DNA from: Erythrobacter sp. 34-65-8
GTDB taxonomy: Bacteria > Pseudomonadota > Alphaproteobacteria > Sphingomonadales > Sphingomonadaceae
Assembly (NCBI GenBank): GCA_002278985.1
Contig: NCJP01000083.1
Span: forward strand, 1 to 7,258
Direction of reading: 5' to 3'
Length of the DNA stretch: 7,258 nt
In this document: positions 1 through 6,682 of the stretch, piece after piece
Numbering within the stretch: the stretch's first letter is position 1
Layout: every line of letters starts with the position of its first letter
The notes under the pieces: model-generated
Database searches by the model: none
The model's input: the letters and a program-made list of their open reading frames with translations, nothing else
Told to the model about the DNA's origin: nothing
Translations under genes and position numbers: made by a program

Positions 1-784
1 CCTGCACACCTGACTGGTATTGCCCGATCAGCCGGCTGGAGCGCGGCACCAGCACGCTTTTGCCGTCAAAGCTGCGCACATCCTGGCTCACCACCGCGCG
101 GACATAGCCCGGCACGTCGGTGTTGATCGCAGTTTCCAGGATCGCCGGGATCAGCGTCCCTTGCGTCACCGTAGTGGTCGGATCGACCATCGGACGCGCA
201 GTGGCGGTGCCGCCGCCGACCCCGCCGATCCGGCTGGCAAAGTCTCCCGCGCCGCCGCCCACGCTCTGCGCGGCAGCCTCGCCGGGTTGCGCGGGCGGGG
301 CAAAGGTGCCGCCCGCCGGAGAGGCCACGCTGCTCGCATCGTAGACCACCGTGGGGCTGGCATAGGGGTTGCCCGCAGCTTGCGCAAAGGCACCGGGCTG
401 GGCCGCCAGCACCGGCGAGGGCGCAGGGTCAGCCTGCGGCATGACAGCGGCCTGGGCATTCTGCGGGGTGGGCGTGATCGCAGCCTCGGGCACGGGCGGC
501 GGCACGGCCGCGCCCTGCGCCACCTGCTGCCCGCCCACGCCTTGCGGCGGGTCAAGCCGCGCCGAGTTCATGCTCCACAGCACCACCGCGCCGATCAGGC
601 CGACCGCCGCGACTCCGGCGGCGAGCCCGGCCCCGTCTGACAGGCCCTTGCGCTGAGTGACAGCCGGGAAGGCGTTGCGGCTGGCAAGGTCAATGACCTC
701 GGCCTCTTCCACCTCGCGCGGGTCCACGTCATTGGCGACACCGGGGCCGCCCTTTCCGGCCGGCAGACGCATGGCTAGACGCAT
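1..784 (-). CDS. virB10: VirB10/TrbI-family T4SS core protein, 3' end cut by window edge
   Basis: VirB10 links the inner and outer membranes in the T4SS core and transmits energy from the ATPases to the outer-membrane channel. The window holds the first 261 codons. Visible in order are a charged cytoplasmic N-terminus (about residues 1-50, with the acidic run EVEEAEVIDL), one membrane helix (about 52-74), a long Pro/Ala/Gln-rich periplasmic linker (about 76-200), and the opening of the TrbI beta-barrel domain from about 204 (TVTQGTLIPAILETAI, then NTDVPGYVRAVVSQDV and VLVPRSSRLIGQY). That block is the family signature. The first ATG (784) lies 3 bp after the virB9 stop and has an AGGAGAAGG ribosome site inside the end of virB9. 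A second in-frame ATG at 772 sits in a near-duplicated 12-bp unit and could also be used. Family members are usually about 350-450 aa, so roughly a third or more is missing to the left. Family assignment is secure. Confidence 0.95.
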   Translation of the reverse strand, partial: MRLAMRLPAGKGGPGVANDVDPREVEEAEVIDLASRNAFPAVTQRKGLSDGAGLAAGVAAVGLIGAVVLWSMNSARLDPPQGVGGQQVAQGAAVPPPVPEAAITPTPQNAQAAVMPQADPAPSPVLAAQPGAFAQAAGNPYASPTVVYDASSVASPAGGTFAPPAQPGEAAAQSVGGGAGDFASRIGGVGGGTATARPMVDPTTTVTQGTLIPAILETAINTDVPGYVRAVVSQDVRSFDGKSVLVPRSSRLIGQYQSGVQ

Positions 785-787
785 GGC

Positions 788-1612
788 TTATCCTTCTCCT
801 GGCATTGACTGGGCGGCCGCCGGCCCGCTCGCCGCGCGCGGCAAGGCAGAGCTGGTCGGGGCCGGACGGACCGGGCCGGTGTTGGTCAGCGTCGCCGCAT
901 TGTCACCCGATCGCAGCACGATTTCCCGCGGCACCCCGTCCACCACGATCACGTCGCCGCGCACGGTGAAGTTGACCGGGCCCTCGGTACCATCCGCATC
1001 CTTGACCAGGATCGCAGGCACAGGCGCCCCGGCGGGCCAGGCCAGGAAGGTGGCCGTACCGTCATCATACGTGCGCTCGGGCACCAGCCCGCGATCACCC
1101 TTCACGGCCCAGGCAAAATTGAGCTGGGCCGGATCGACCACCGCATAAGGATCGGTGGCAGCGGCCATTTCGGTCGGATCGGCCACTTCCACCGGGCCGG
1201 CCAGCAGCGTCTCTTCCTCCGGCTCGTCGGGATAGGTGAACTTGAGCACGTAAAGCGGCCGGGCGCGCGGGTTGGCGACGAGGTCGAACAGATACGTGCG
1301 CTTGTTGGTCACCACGGTCATGTTGGTCGAAGCGGTCGCTTCGAGCGGCTTTACGAACAGCAGGTTGGCCCGCTTGTTGGGGGTGACCTGCCATGAAGCG
1401 GAATCGCCGATGGCAACATTCTCGATCGATTCGTCATCGCCGAACTGGATCGTGGCCTGGACCTTGGTCCGCCCTTCGATCCTCACCACGGCAGCGGGAT
1501 CGTACATCCGCTCGACCAGGCGGGCATCCGCCAGGGCCGGGGTCGCGGCAAGAACGAGCGCCAACGCGCAAAGAGGTGCGGCGAAGCCGGCGCGGGCTTT
1601 GGCGCGGGTCAT
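788..1612 (-). CDS. virB9: VirB9/TrbG/CagX-family T4SS outer-core protein
   Basis: VirB9 is a periplasmic subunit that, with VirB10 (and VirB7 where present), makes the outer-membrane core ring. The 274-aa product starts with a basic n-region, a hydrophobic stretch (about 10-25) and a likely signal peptidase site ALA|DA at 28/29. The N-terminal domain (about 30-125) has the family pattern VRIEGRTKVQATIQF and, later, the segment around LLFVKPLEATASTNMTVVTN and YLFDL. The C-terminal domain (about 163-240) has YDDGTATFLAW, PAILVKDADGTE, VNFTVRGDVIVVD and REIVLRSGD, which is the conserved VirB9 C-terminal fold. A low-complexity Pro/Ala/Ser tail follows (about 245-274). Its ATG overlaps the virB6 stop as ATGA (1609-1612), and an AAGGAG site lies 8 bp upstream inside virB6 (1621-1626). 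There is no lipobox: Cys15 is preceded by APL. The length is normal for the family. Confidence 0.95.
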   Translation of the reverse strand: MTRAKARAGFAAPLCALALVLAATPALADARLVERMYDPAAVVRIEGRTKVQATIQFGDDESIENVAIGDSASWQVTPNKRANLLFVKPLEATASTNMTVVTNKRTYLFDLVANPRARPLYVLKFTYPDEPEEETLLAGPVEVADPTEMAAATDPYAVVDPAQLNFAWAVKGDRGLVPERTYDDGTATFLAWPAGAPVPAILVKDADGTEGPVNFTVRGDVIVVDGVPREIVLRSGDNAATLTNTGPVRPAPTSSALPRAASGPAAAQSMPGEG

Positions 1613-2799
1613 GGGGTTTTCTCCTTCAGGCGCCCGGGGGACGTGGGCGACGGCGCGCGGAAACGGGTGCCGATGCCGCGCGTGCGGGACATGGCCCCGG
1701 CGGAACGGGGGGACTCGCCGGCAGGGGTAGCCAGAGTAACGATCCGGGTGTCGCGCCCGCCCGCAGGCCCGGCTGCACCCGGCCCGCTGTCATTGGCCGG
1801 CATGGCAACCGGCATGGCAGACACGTCGATCCGGCGGTTCTGGGCCACGCCCGCCGCCTGCGCCTGCCCTGCTTCGGCGACGGGCTGGGCCAGCGGGACC
1901 TGCGGAAGGACGGGCACCGGCGGGCGCTCGTCATGCAGTGCCTTGTCACGGGCCAGGCCGAACACGGTCCAGCCGCCCACCATCGTGCCGGCCACCTTGA
2001 TCACCATCACCATCAGCGCACAATGGACCGCACCGATCAGGAAGAACGCCATGGCGGCCTGAGCGTTGATCTGCCCCGGCGCAGAGCTGAGCGAGCCGAG
2101 CACCGGCACCGCGATTTCCAGCATCACGCTGCCGCCGATCACGGCAAACACCGGGGTCAGCGCGAGCATGACCACGCCCTTGAGCCAGCCCGCAAACAGG
2201 CCGCGGGTGCCATCGAACAACGCCATGACCACGAAGATCGGTCCCAGCGCAACCAGCACGGCCAGGGCGATCCGCGCCGTCACCAGCACGCCCACCGTGC
2301 CGAGCAGCAGCAGCATCGCGCCGAGCCACATGATCCCGGCGGGGGAGAAGGCCGAGACATCGCCCTCCTGTCCCTGGCTCGCCTGCTGGATCGCGGCGAA
2401 GACCACATCGAGCTTGTCGGCGAACAGAGTTGTGGCCGACCCATCACTGCCGGTCACCGTGGTCGCCAGCCAGTCCGGCCCGCCGATGGCCAGGTTCCAG
2501 ACCACGCTCTGGTACGCCAGCCAGCTGGTTGCAAAGGTCAGCACCAGCCCCAGGGTGATCATGCGCGGCACCAGCGCGCGTACGCCCAGGTTGGAACGGC
2601 CCAGCAGCAGGCTGATCGCGAAGAACGCCACGTAGAGTGTCAGCAGGATGGTGAGCACCGGAACCAGCGATCCGCCGGGGGCGAACAGCCGCCCGAACGT
2701 CTGGGTGGTGACATCGTTGGCAATGCAATCGACCGCGCGCAAGGATGCGGCGACGCCCGCGCCGACGCCTTCCATCGCCTGCTGGCAGCTCACGCTCAT
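1609..2799 (-). CDS. virB6: VirB6/TrbL-family polytopic T4SS inner-membrane protein
   Basis: VirB6 forms part of the inner-membrane channel through which T4SS substrates pass. The 396-aa product has hydrophobic segments at about 43-67, 75-95, 154-173, 174-196, 205-233 and 248-271. The loop between the second and third (about 96-153) is the expected large periplasmic loop. The ARIALAVLVALGPIFVVMALF block followed by GLFAGWLKGVVM is the typical TrbL/VirB6 core signature. After about residue 285 comes a hydrophilic tail of about 110 residues rich in Pro, Ala, Gly and Arg, with no recognisable domain, longer than in many VirB6 proteins. The start codon overlaps the virB4 stop as ATGA (2796-2799). 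I see no good Shine-Dalgarno sequence before it, which suggests translational coupling to virB4. The position directly after virB4 leaves no space for virB5. Confidence 0.93.
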   Translation of the reverse strand: MSVSCQQAMEGVGAGVAASLRAVDCIANDVTTQTFGRLFAPGGSLVPVLTILLTLYVAFFAISLLLGRSNLGVRALVPRMITLGLVLTFATSWLAYQSVVWNLAIGGPDWLATTVTGSDGSATTLFADKLDVVFAAIQQASQGQEGDVSAFSPAGIMWLGAMLLLLGTVGVLVTARIALAVLVALGPIFVVMALFDGTRGLFAGWLKGVVMLALTPVFAVIGGSVMLEIAVPVLGSLSSAPGQINAQAAMAFFLIGAVHCALMVMVIKVAGTMVGGWTVFGLARDKALHDERPPVPVLPQVPLAQPVAEAGQAQAAGVAQNRRIDVSAMPVAMPANDSGPGAAGPAGGRDTRIVTLATPAGESPRSAGAMSRTRGIGTRFRAPSPTSPGRLKEKTP

Positions 2800-5249
2800 T
2801 CGGCTGCCTGCCGGAACGGCACCGGCTCGCCCGCAGCAAGCGGCGGGAACTCGTCCTTGGCCCCGCCCGGCCAGGCATGGCCGGTCAGCGGTGCGAACCA
2901 GTCCGCCGGATCGTCGCCCACCGCCTCGCGCAGCAGGTCGAGCCGCCGGACCGAGCTTTCGCGGCCAGAGAGCATCGTCAGCACTTCAGGCGCGCCCGAC
3001 AGGTCGAGCCGGACCACCACGCTCGCATCGGGCTGGCGGATCAGGAAGCAGCGGCTGTGCGCGGGCAGGCTGCGGATCAGCGCCAGTTCGTGGGATGTCA
3101 GGCCGAACCCGTCGCAATAGTCCTCCGCCCGGGCGCGGCTGTTGGGCATGAACACCATGGTCGCGGTCTGCTCGACCAGCGCAGTCGCGATCCGACTGTC
3201 GAGCGCATCGCGCGCACTCTGGGTGGCGAACCCAACCAGCGCGTTGCGCTTGCGCAGGGTCTTGAGCCAGTCACGGATCCGCGCGGCAAATACCGCGTCA
3301 TCGAGCGCCTTCCAGCCTTCATCGATCAGGATCATGGTCGGCTGCCCGTCCAGCCGTTCCTCGATGCGGTGGAACAGGTACATCATGGTCGGTGTGCGCA
3401 GCCTGGGGTTTTCCAGCAGCGCGGTCATGTCGAAGCCGAGCACGCGGGCGGACAGGTCCAGCTTGTCGTCTGCGTTGTCGAACAGCCAGCCATGCTCGCC
3501 GTCTCCGATCCATGCCGACAGGCGATCCGCCAGATCACCGGGTTGCGGGCGGCGGGCCCCGGCCAGCAGCTCGCGGAAATGGCGCAGGCGGCGCAGCGAA
3601 GGATCGTTGCCGTAAGCGGCATCGACCGCCTGGGCGACAATCGCGTCTTCTTCCGGCCCTTCGGCCTTGAGCAGCACGCCCAGCCATTCGCGCAGGAAGG
3701 CGCGGTTGGCAGGGCTGTCGGGCAGGGCCATCGGGTTGAACCCGGTCGGCACCCCGGCGCTGATCCGGTCATAGCGCCCGCCAATCCCGCGCACGAACAG
3801 TTCCGCCCCGCGGTCCTTGTCGAACAGGATCGTGCGCGGCTTGAACTTCTGCGCCTGCGCGGCGAGGAAGTTCATCACCACCGTCTTGCCTGAGCCCGAC
3901 GGGCCGATGACCGAGAAGTTGCCCAGGTCACCGTGGTGGAAGTTGAAGAAGAACGGGGTGCTGCTGGTGGTCTGGAGCAGCGTCACCGCCTCGCCCCAGT
4001 GGTTGCCGCTGGCCTGCCCCAGCGCCATGCCATGCAGCGAACCGAAGCTCGCCATATTGGCCGAGGAGATCATCGAGCGGCGCACGATGTAGCCCTCGTT
4101 CCCCGGGAACTGCGCCCAGAAGCCGGGTTCGAGATTGGTATCCTCCCGCACCGCAATCGCGCCGGTATCGGCCAGGGCAGCGGCACAGGCGGCGGTCGCT
4201 TCGTCCAGCCGGCCCAGGTGGCTTTCGCGCACCAGCACAGTCAGGTGGTGATCGCCGAAGCCGACTGCGCCATTGCCCAGCGCATCGCGCGCAGCCAGCA
4301 TGTCGGCCCGCTCCGCCTGCGCTTCTTCGTCGGCCGACCGCAACCGGCGCAGCGCCAGGTCCATCCGCTCGCGCGCAGTGGTGCGCTCGTTCGGGGCATA
4401 GCTTTCGCTCACCACCATTTCATAGGGCAGGCGGAGCAGCGGGTCGATCAGGCCGGGCGAGGTCGCATCCGGGTATTCCTTGAGGCTGATCACGGCGGCA
4501 AAATCGGGGTTGCCCGAGCCGCGCAGTTCCATCGCGTCAAGCCCGAAGCTGGCCCGGCGATAGGGCAGCATCTGGCCGATGTCGGCCTCGTCCGAAGGGC
4601 GGCGCACCGGGCGCATCTCGCCGTTGTAAAGCGCGGAGAGCAGCTCCAGCAGCTCGTTGTTCACATGGCCTTGCGGCCCGGTGTAATCGCCCAGCAGCGC
4701 CGCGCCATAGGGCTGGAGCGCGGCGATCAGGCCGGTCGCAGCGGCCTTGAGAGTGCGGATGTCGCGCGGATCGGCCTCGATCCCTTCCTCGCGCGCCCCT
4801 TTCCCTTGGCGCTTGAACCACTTCGCCGCGCGCTCTGCCAGGCCCGCCTTGCCCCGCGCAGGGCGGCGGATCAGAGTGACGAACTGGTCGTTGACGAACA
4901 GCGAGCCGCCCGCCAGCCGTTCCTTCCAGCGGGCATCGATATGGCGGCTGAGCGGTTCGGGGAATTCGGCCTCGAGTTCGACTTCGACCCGGCGGCGGAT
5001 GACGTGATGATAGAGGACGAAACGCGCATCGAGCGTCGAACGCAGCACCACTTCGCGGGTCGCGGCATGGGCATTGAGCGCATCGCTGTCTTCCGTCTCG
5101 AACAGCAGACCCGGCACCTGGAGCGCCATCATCAGCGATCCGTCCCGCAGCAGCATGGTGCTTTCGTCAACCAGCCGGGCATAGGGCAGGCGGTCACCCG
5201 CGCGGGCTTCCTTCGCGCTCCAGGCGGCGGCTCCGATCCACTTGCTCAT
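2796..5249 (-). CDS. virB4: VirB4/TrbE-family T4SS ATPase
   Basis: VirB4 is the conserved cytoplasmic/inner-membrane ATPase that powers pilus assembly and substrate transfer. The 817-aa length is normal for the family. The N-terminal CagE/TrbE/VirB domain covers about residues 20-430. It includes the opening RLVDESTMLLRDGSLMMAL and, before the ATPase domain, EPGFWAQFPGN and FFFNFHHGDLGN. Walker A is GPSGSGKT at 449-456. Walker B is MILIDE at 639-644, followed by GW as usual in this family. A conserved FATQS motif (674-678) follows. The C-terminus ends with a short Pro-rich stretch. All catalytic motifs are intact, so an active enzyme is expected. The gene begins 15 bp after virB3 with a GAGGAAGG site about 9 bp upstream of the ATG, and ends in a 4-bp overlap with virB6. 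It is not fused to virB3, unlike some systems. Confidence 0.98.
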   Translation of the reverse strand: MSKWIGAAAWSAKEARAGDRLPYARLVDESTMLLRDGSLMMALQVPGLLFETEDSDALNAHAATREVVLRSTLDARFVLYHHVIRRRVEVELEAEFPEPLSRHIDARWKERLAGGSLFVNDQFVTLIRRPARGKAGLAERAAKWFKRQGKGAREEGIEADPRDIRTLKAAATGLIAALQPYGAALLGDYTGPQGHVNNELLELLSALYNGEMRPVRRPSDEADIGQMLPYRRASFGLDAMELRGSGNPDFAAVISLKEYPDATSPGLIDPLLRLPYEMVVSESYAPNERTTARERMDLALRRLRSADEEAQAERADMLAARDALGNGAVGFGDHHLTVLVRESHLGRLDEATAACAAALADTGAIAVREDTNLEPGFWAQFPGNEGYIVRRSMISSANMASFGSLHGMALGQASGNHWGEAVTLLQTTSSTPFFFNFHHGDLGNFSVIGPSGSGKTVVMNFLAAQAQKFKPRTILFDKDRGAELFVRGIGGRYDRISAGVPTGFNPMALPDSPANRAFLREWLGVLLKAEGPEEDAIVAQAVDAAYGNDPSLRRLRHFRELLAGARRPQPGDLADRLSAWIGDGEHGWLFDNADDKLDLSARVLGFDMTALLENPRLRTPTMMYLFHRIEERLDGQPTMILIDEGWKALDDAVFAARIRDWLKTLRKRNALVGFATQSARDALDSRIATALVEQTATMVFMPNSRARAEDYCDGFGLTSHELALIRSLPAHSRCFLIRQPDASVVVRLDLSGAPEVLTMLSGRESSVRRLDLLREAVGDDPADWFAPLTGHAWPGGAKDEFPPLAAGEPVPFRQAAE

Positions 5250-5264
5250 GGTTTCAGGCCTTCC

Positions 5265-5549
5265 TCAGGCAGCATAGCTGTTGCACCCCCAGCGCTTGAA
5301 ATTGGGAATGCGCGGGCACTTGCTTACCTTGGTGATCCACAGGTCGAACACCCGCGGCTCGCGCAGGCAGGCGACATAACCGATTGCATGGGTGACGAGC
5401 GGCACCGGGATGATCCAGAAGCTCTTCAACACCAGAAAGGCGATGGTCGTCACCATCATGTTGATGATGAAGAAGTTCATCGTGACCCCGCCGAACATCT
5501 GCGGCCGGGTCAGCGCGCGGTGGACGGGATGGCGGGTCAGCGCGGTCAT
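5265..5549 (-). CDS. virB3: VirB3-family T4SS inner-membrane protein
   Basis: VirB3 is a small inner-membrane subunit that works with VirB4 and the pilin. The 94-aa product has the family opening HRALTRPQMFGGV (residues 10-22), a hydrophobic stretch at about 23-58 that can form one long or two short membrane helices, and the conserved tail HAIGYVACLREPRVFDLW (54-71), then a basic Cys-containing end (KCPR, RWGCNSYAA). I chose the ATG at 5549, one base after the virB2 stop, because it gives the usual VirB3 length and N-terminus. An in-frame start at 5594 would add 15 residues lying entirely inside virB2. Termination-reinitiation from virB2 is likely, since no strong Shine-Dalgarno sequence is visible. 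Confidence 0.94.
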   Translation of the reverse strand: MTALTRHPVHRALTRPQMFGGVTMNFFIINMMVTTIAFLVLKSFWIIPVPLVTHAIGYVACLREPRVFDLWITKVSKCPRIPNFKRWGCNSYAA

Positions 5550-5550
5550 C

Positions 5551-5844
5551 TCAGCCCGCCACGCTCTGGATGCCGGACACGATCGAGGCCGCACCGAACA
5601 GGATGAAGATGCCGATGATCACGGTTGCGCCGAAGCGCCAGTTCATCCGGCCAGTCAGCATCCCGAAGCCGACCGCGGCGACCGCCATCACCGCAACCGC
5701 GGTGGCCACATTGCCGAGCAGAGTGCCCTGCAGCCAGCCGAGCGCAGCGACAATCGGGCCGGATCCCTGCGGATCGGCCTGCGCCAGCGCGGCACTGGGC
5801 GAAAGCATGGCGGCAACAACGGCAAGGCGGGTAATCAGATGCAT
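5551..5844 (-). CDS. virB2: VirB2/TrbC-family T4SS major pilin precursor
   Basis: VirB2 is the pilin that polymerises into the conjugative or secretion pilus. The 97-aa precursor has a signal peptide (MHLITRL..., hydrophobic to about 20) with a likely cleavage site ALA|QAD at 21/22, giving a mature chain of 76 residues. The mature chain has a short hydrophilic N-terminus, a first hydrophobic helix (about 45-63), a small basic turn TGRMNWR (64-70) and a second hydrophobic helix (about 72-92). That helix-loop-helix layout is the VirB2/TrbC pattern. The last residue is Gly97. The start lies 15 bp after the virB1 stop; an AAGGA sequence overlaps that stop about 12 bp upstream, a slightly long spacing. 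The place between virB1 and virB3 supports the call independently of sequence similarity. Confidence 0.93.
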   Translation of the reverse strand: MHLITRLAVVAAMLSPSAALAQADPQGSGPIVAALGWLQGTLLGNVATAVAVMAVAAVGFGMLTGRMNWRFGATVIIGIFILFGAASIVSGIQSVAG

Positions 5845-5859
5845 AAGTAACGCAATTCC

Positions 5860-6480
5860 TTATCGGGAATGGGAAGCAAGGCGGCCGAGAATGGCCGTGA
5901 CATAGAGCTGGGTTTCGCGAATGCGCGGGATCCCGCCGGCCTTTTCGACCCGGCCAGGGCCGGCGTTGTAGGCAGCAAGCGCGCGTTCGAGGTCGCCATC
6001 AAACCGGTCCAGCTGTTCACGCAGGTAGCGCGCACCGCCTTCGAGGTTGGCAAAAGGATCGTCCGGATTGACGCCCAGATAGCGCGCGGTGCCCGGCATC
6101 AGCTGGGCCAGGCCCCGGGCCCCCGCATGGCTGACCGCATTTTCGCGCCACCGGCTTTCCTGCCACACCAGCGCCTCGATAAGGGCCGGGCTGAGGTCGA
6201 ACCGGGCGGCAAGTTCATGCACTTTGGCGCTGTAGCGCGCCGGAACGCCCGCTGCCTGGCGGACCGGGTCTGCCACAGCGTTGGCAGGCACGGCGAAATC
6301 GGCAGCGAGTTCGAACGAGGGGTCCGCACCTCCCAGAGCAGGCGCCGGAACGGCCACCGGGCCGCCGGCAACCCAGACAGGACCTTCAGCGCCGATTTCC
6401 AGCACATCTGCCCTGGCCGGGGCGGCCAACGCCACGAAGCCCGCCGCCAATGCCAGCAAGACCCGTGTGTCGAGAATCAT
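5860..6480 (-). CDS. virB1: VirB1-like lytic transglycosylase (SLT domain)
   Basis: This is a periplasmic murein lytic transglycosylase that would open the peptidoglycan for T4SS assembly. With the start used here it is 206 aa. A signal peptide (MILDTRVLLALAAGFVALAA) ends near ARA|DV. A Pro/Ala-rich linker follows, then the catalytic SLT/Slt70-like domain from about residue 85. Motifs are QESRW with the catalytic Glu at 108, GARGLAQLMPGTA, DPFANLEGGARYL and AYNAGPG, and a late ETQLYV. All are intact. I prefer the ATG at 6480 because it has a GGAGG site 5 bp upstream and gives a normal signal peptide. An in-frame ATG at 6492 adds only MEGS and has a poorer GGGGG-type site; it cannot be excluded. 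This is the first gene of the virB run. SLT enzymes are common outside T4SS, but the position directly before virB2 supports the VirB1 role. Confidence 0.93.
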   Translation of the reverse strand: MILDTRVLLALAAGFVALAAPARADVLEIGAEGPVWVAGGPVAVPAPALGGADPSFELAADFAVPANAVADPVRQAAGVPARYSAKVHELAARFDLSPALIEALVWQESRWRENAVSHAGARGLAQLMPGTARYLGVNPDDPFANLEGGARYLREQLDRFDGDLERALAAYNAGPGRVEKAGGIPRIRETQLYVTAILGRLASHSR

Positions 6481-6507
6481 CGAACCCTCCATCCGGCCCC
6501 CTTGCGC

Positions 6508-6535
6508 ATCCTACATGACAAGCCGGTGACAGCAA
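6508..6535 (-). promoter_or_regulatory. Candidate sigma70-type promoter for the virB operon
   Basis: On the minus strand TTGCTG (6535-6530) is separated by 16 bp from TAGGAT (6513-6508), matching the -35 consensus at 3 of 6 and the -10 consensus at 4 of 6 positions. Transcription would begin near 6501, about 20 bases before the preferred virB1 start at 6480. It is the best match I found between the upstream hairpin and virB1, but it is weak and could be chance. Confidence 0.3.
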
Positions 6536-6590
6536 ACCAATCGCTCACGCTACAAACGGGTTACAGCAGGGACGAACGCCGCGAAAGATG

Positions 6591-6610
6591 CCAGACACGG
6601 GACCAGACAC
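6591..6610. repeat. Two 8-bp direct repeats CCAGACAC, 12 bp apart
   Basis: CCAGACAC occurs at 6591-6598 and 6603-6610, a start-to-start distance of 12 bp, in the non-coding stretch between the hairpin and virB1. They lie about 55 bp or more upstream of the candidate -35. A pair of identical sites about one helical turn apart could bind a regulator of the virB operon, but this is inference from position only. Confidence 0.3.
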
Positions 6611-6614
6611 AACC

Positions 6615-6647
6615 GGGGCCCGCCCTCCATTGCGGAAGGCAGGCCCC
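6615..6647 (-). terminator. Strong hairpin, likely terminator of the TPR gene
   Basis: In minus-strand RNA, arms 6647-6634 and 6628-6615 form a fully paired 14-bp stem with a 5-base loop; two of the pairs are G-U. In plus-strand RNA those two positions become C-A mismatches, so the structure is best in the minus direction. It lies 36 bp after the TPR-gene stop. The downstream sequence is only modestly T-rich (GGTTGTGTCTGG), so termination may be incomplete. It would insulate the virB operon from the upstream gene. Confidence 0.6.
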
Positions 6648-6682
6648 TGGAGTTGATCATGCGCGCTGCGGAGGCAGCCCGG

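Noticed and set aside
20..640. 206-codon open frame on the plus strand
   Set aside because: It is antisense to virB10, whose TrbI-domain motifs are unambiguous.
1510..1612. Possible lipoprotein signal on VirB9 (Cys15) that might replace VirB7
   Set aside because: The residues before the Cys are APL, which does not fit a lipobox, and a better standard cleavage site lies at 28/29.
1393..3120. 575-codon open frame on the plus strand
   Set aside because: It lies antisense to virB9, virB6 and the 3' end of virB4. The protein is rich in Arg, His, Gln and Gly with no domain, as expected when high-GC coding DNA keeps an opposite frame free of stops.
2745..3893. 382-codon open frame on the plus strand
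   Set aside because: It is fully antisense to the catalytic half of virB4 and has no recognisable motif.
5550..5594. Upstream start for virB3 giving 109 aa
   Set aside because: The extra 15 residues overlap virB2 and do not resemble a VirB3 N-terminus; the ATG at 5549 gives the normal protein and a 1-bp junction with virB2.
3933..5606. 557-codon open frame on the plus strand
   Set aside because: It is antisense to virB4, virB3 and the end of virB2, all with clear family motifs; its composition is that of a GC-rich shadow frame.
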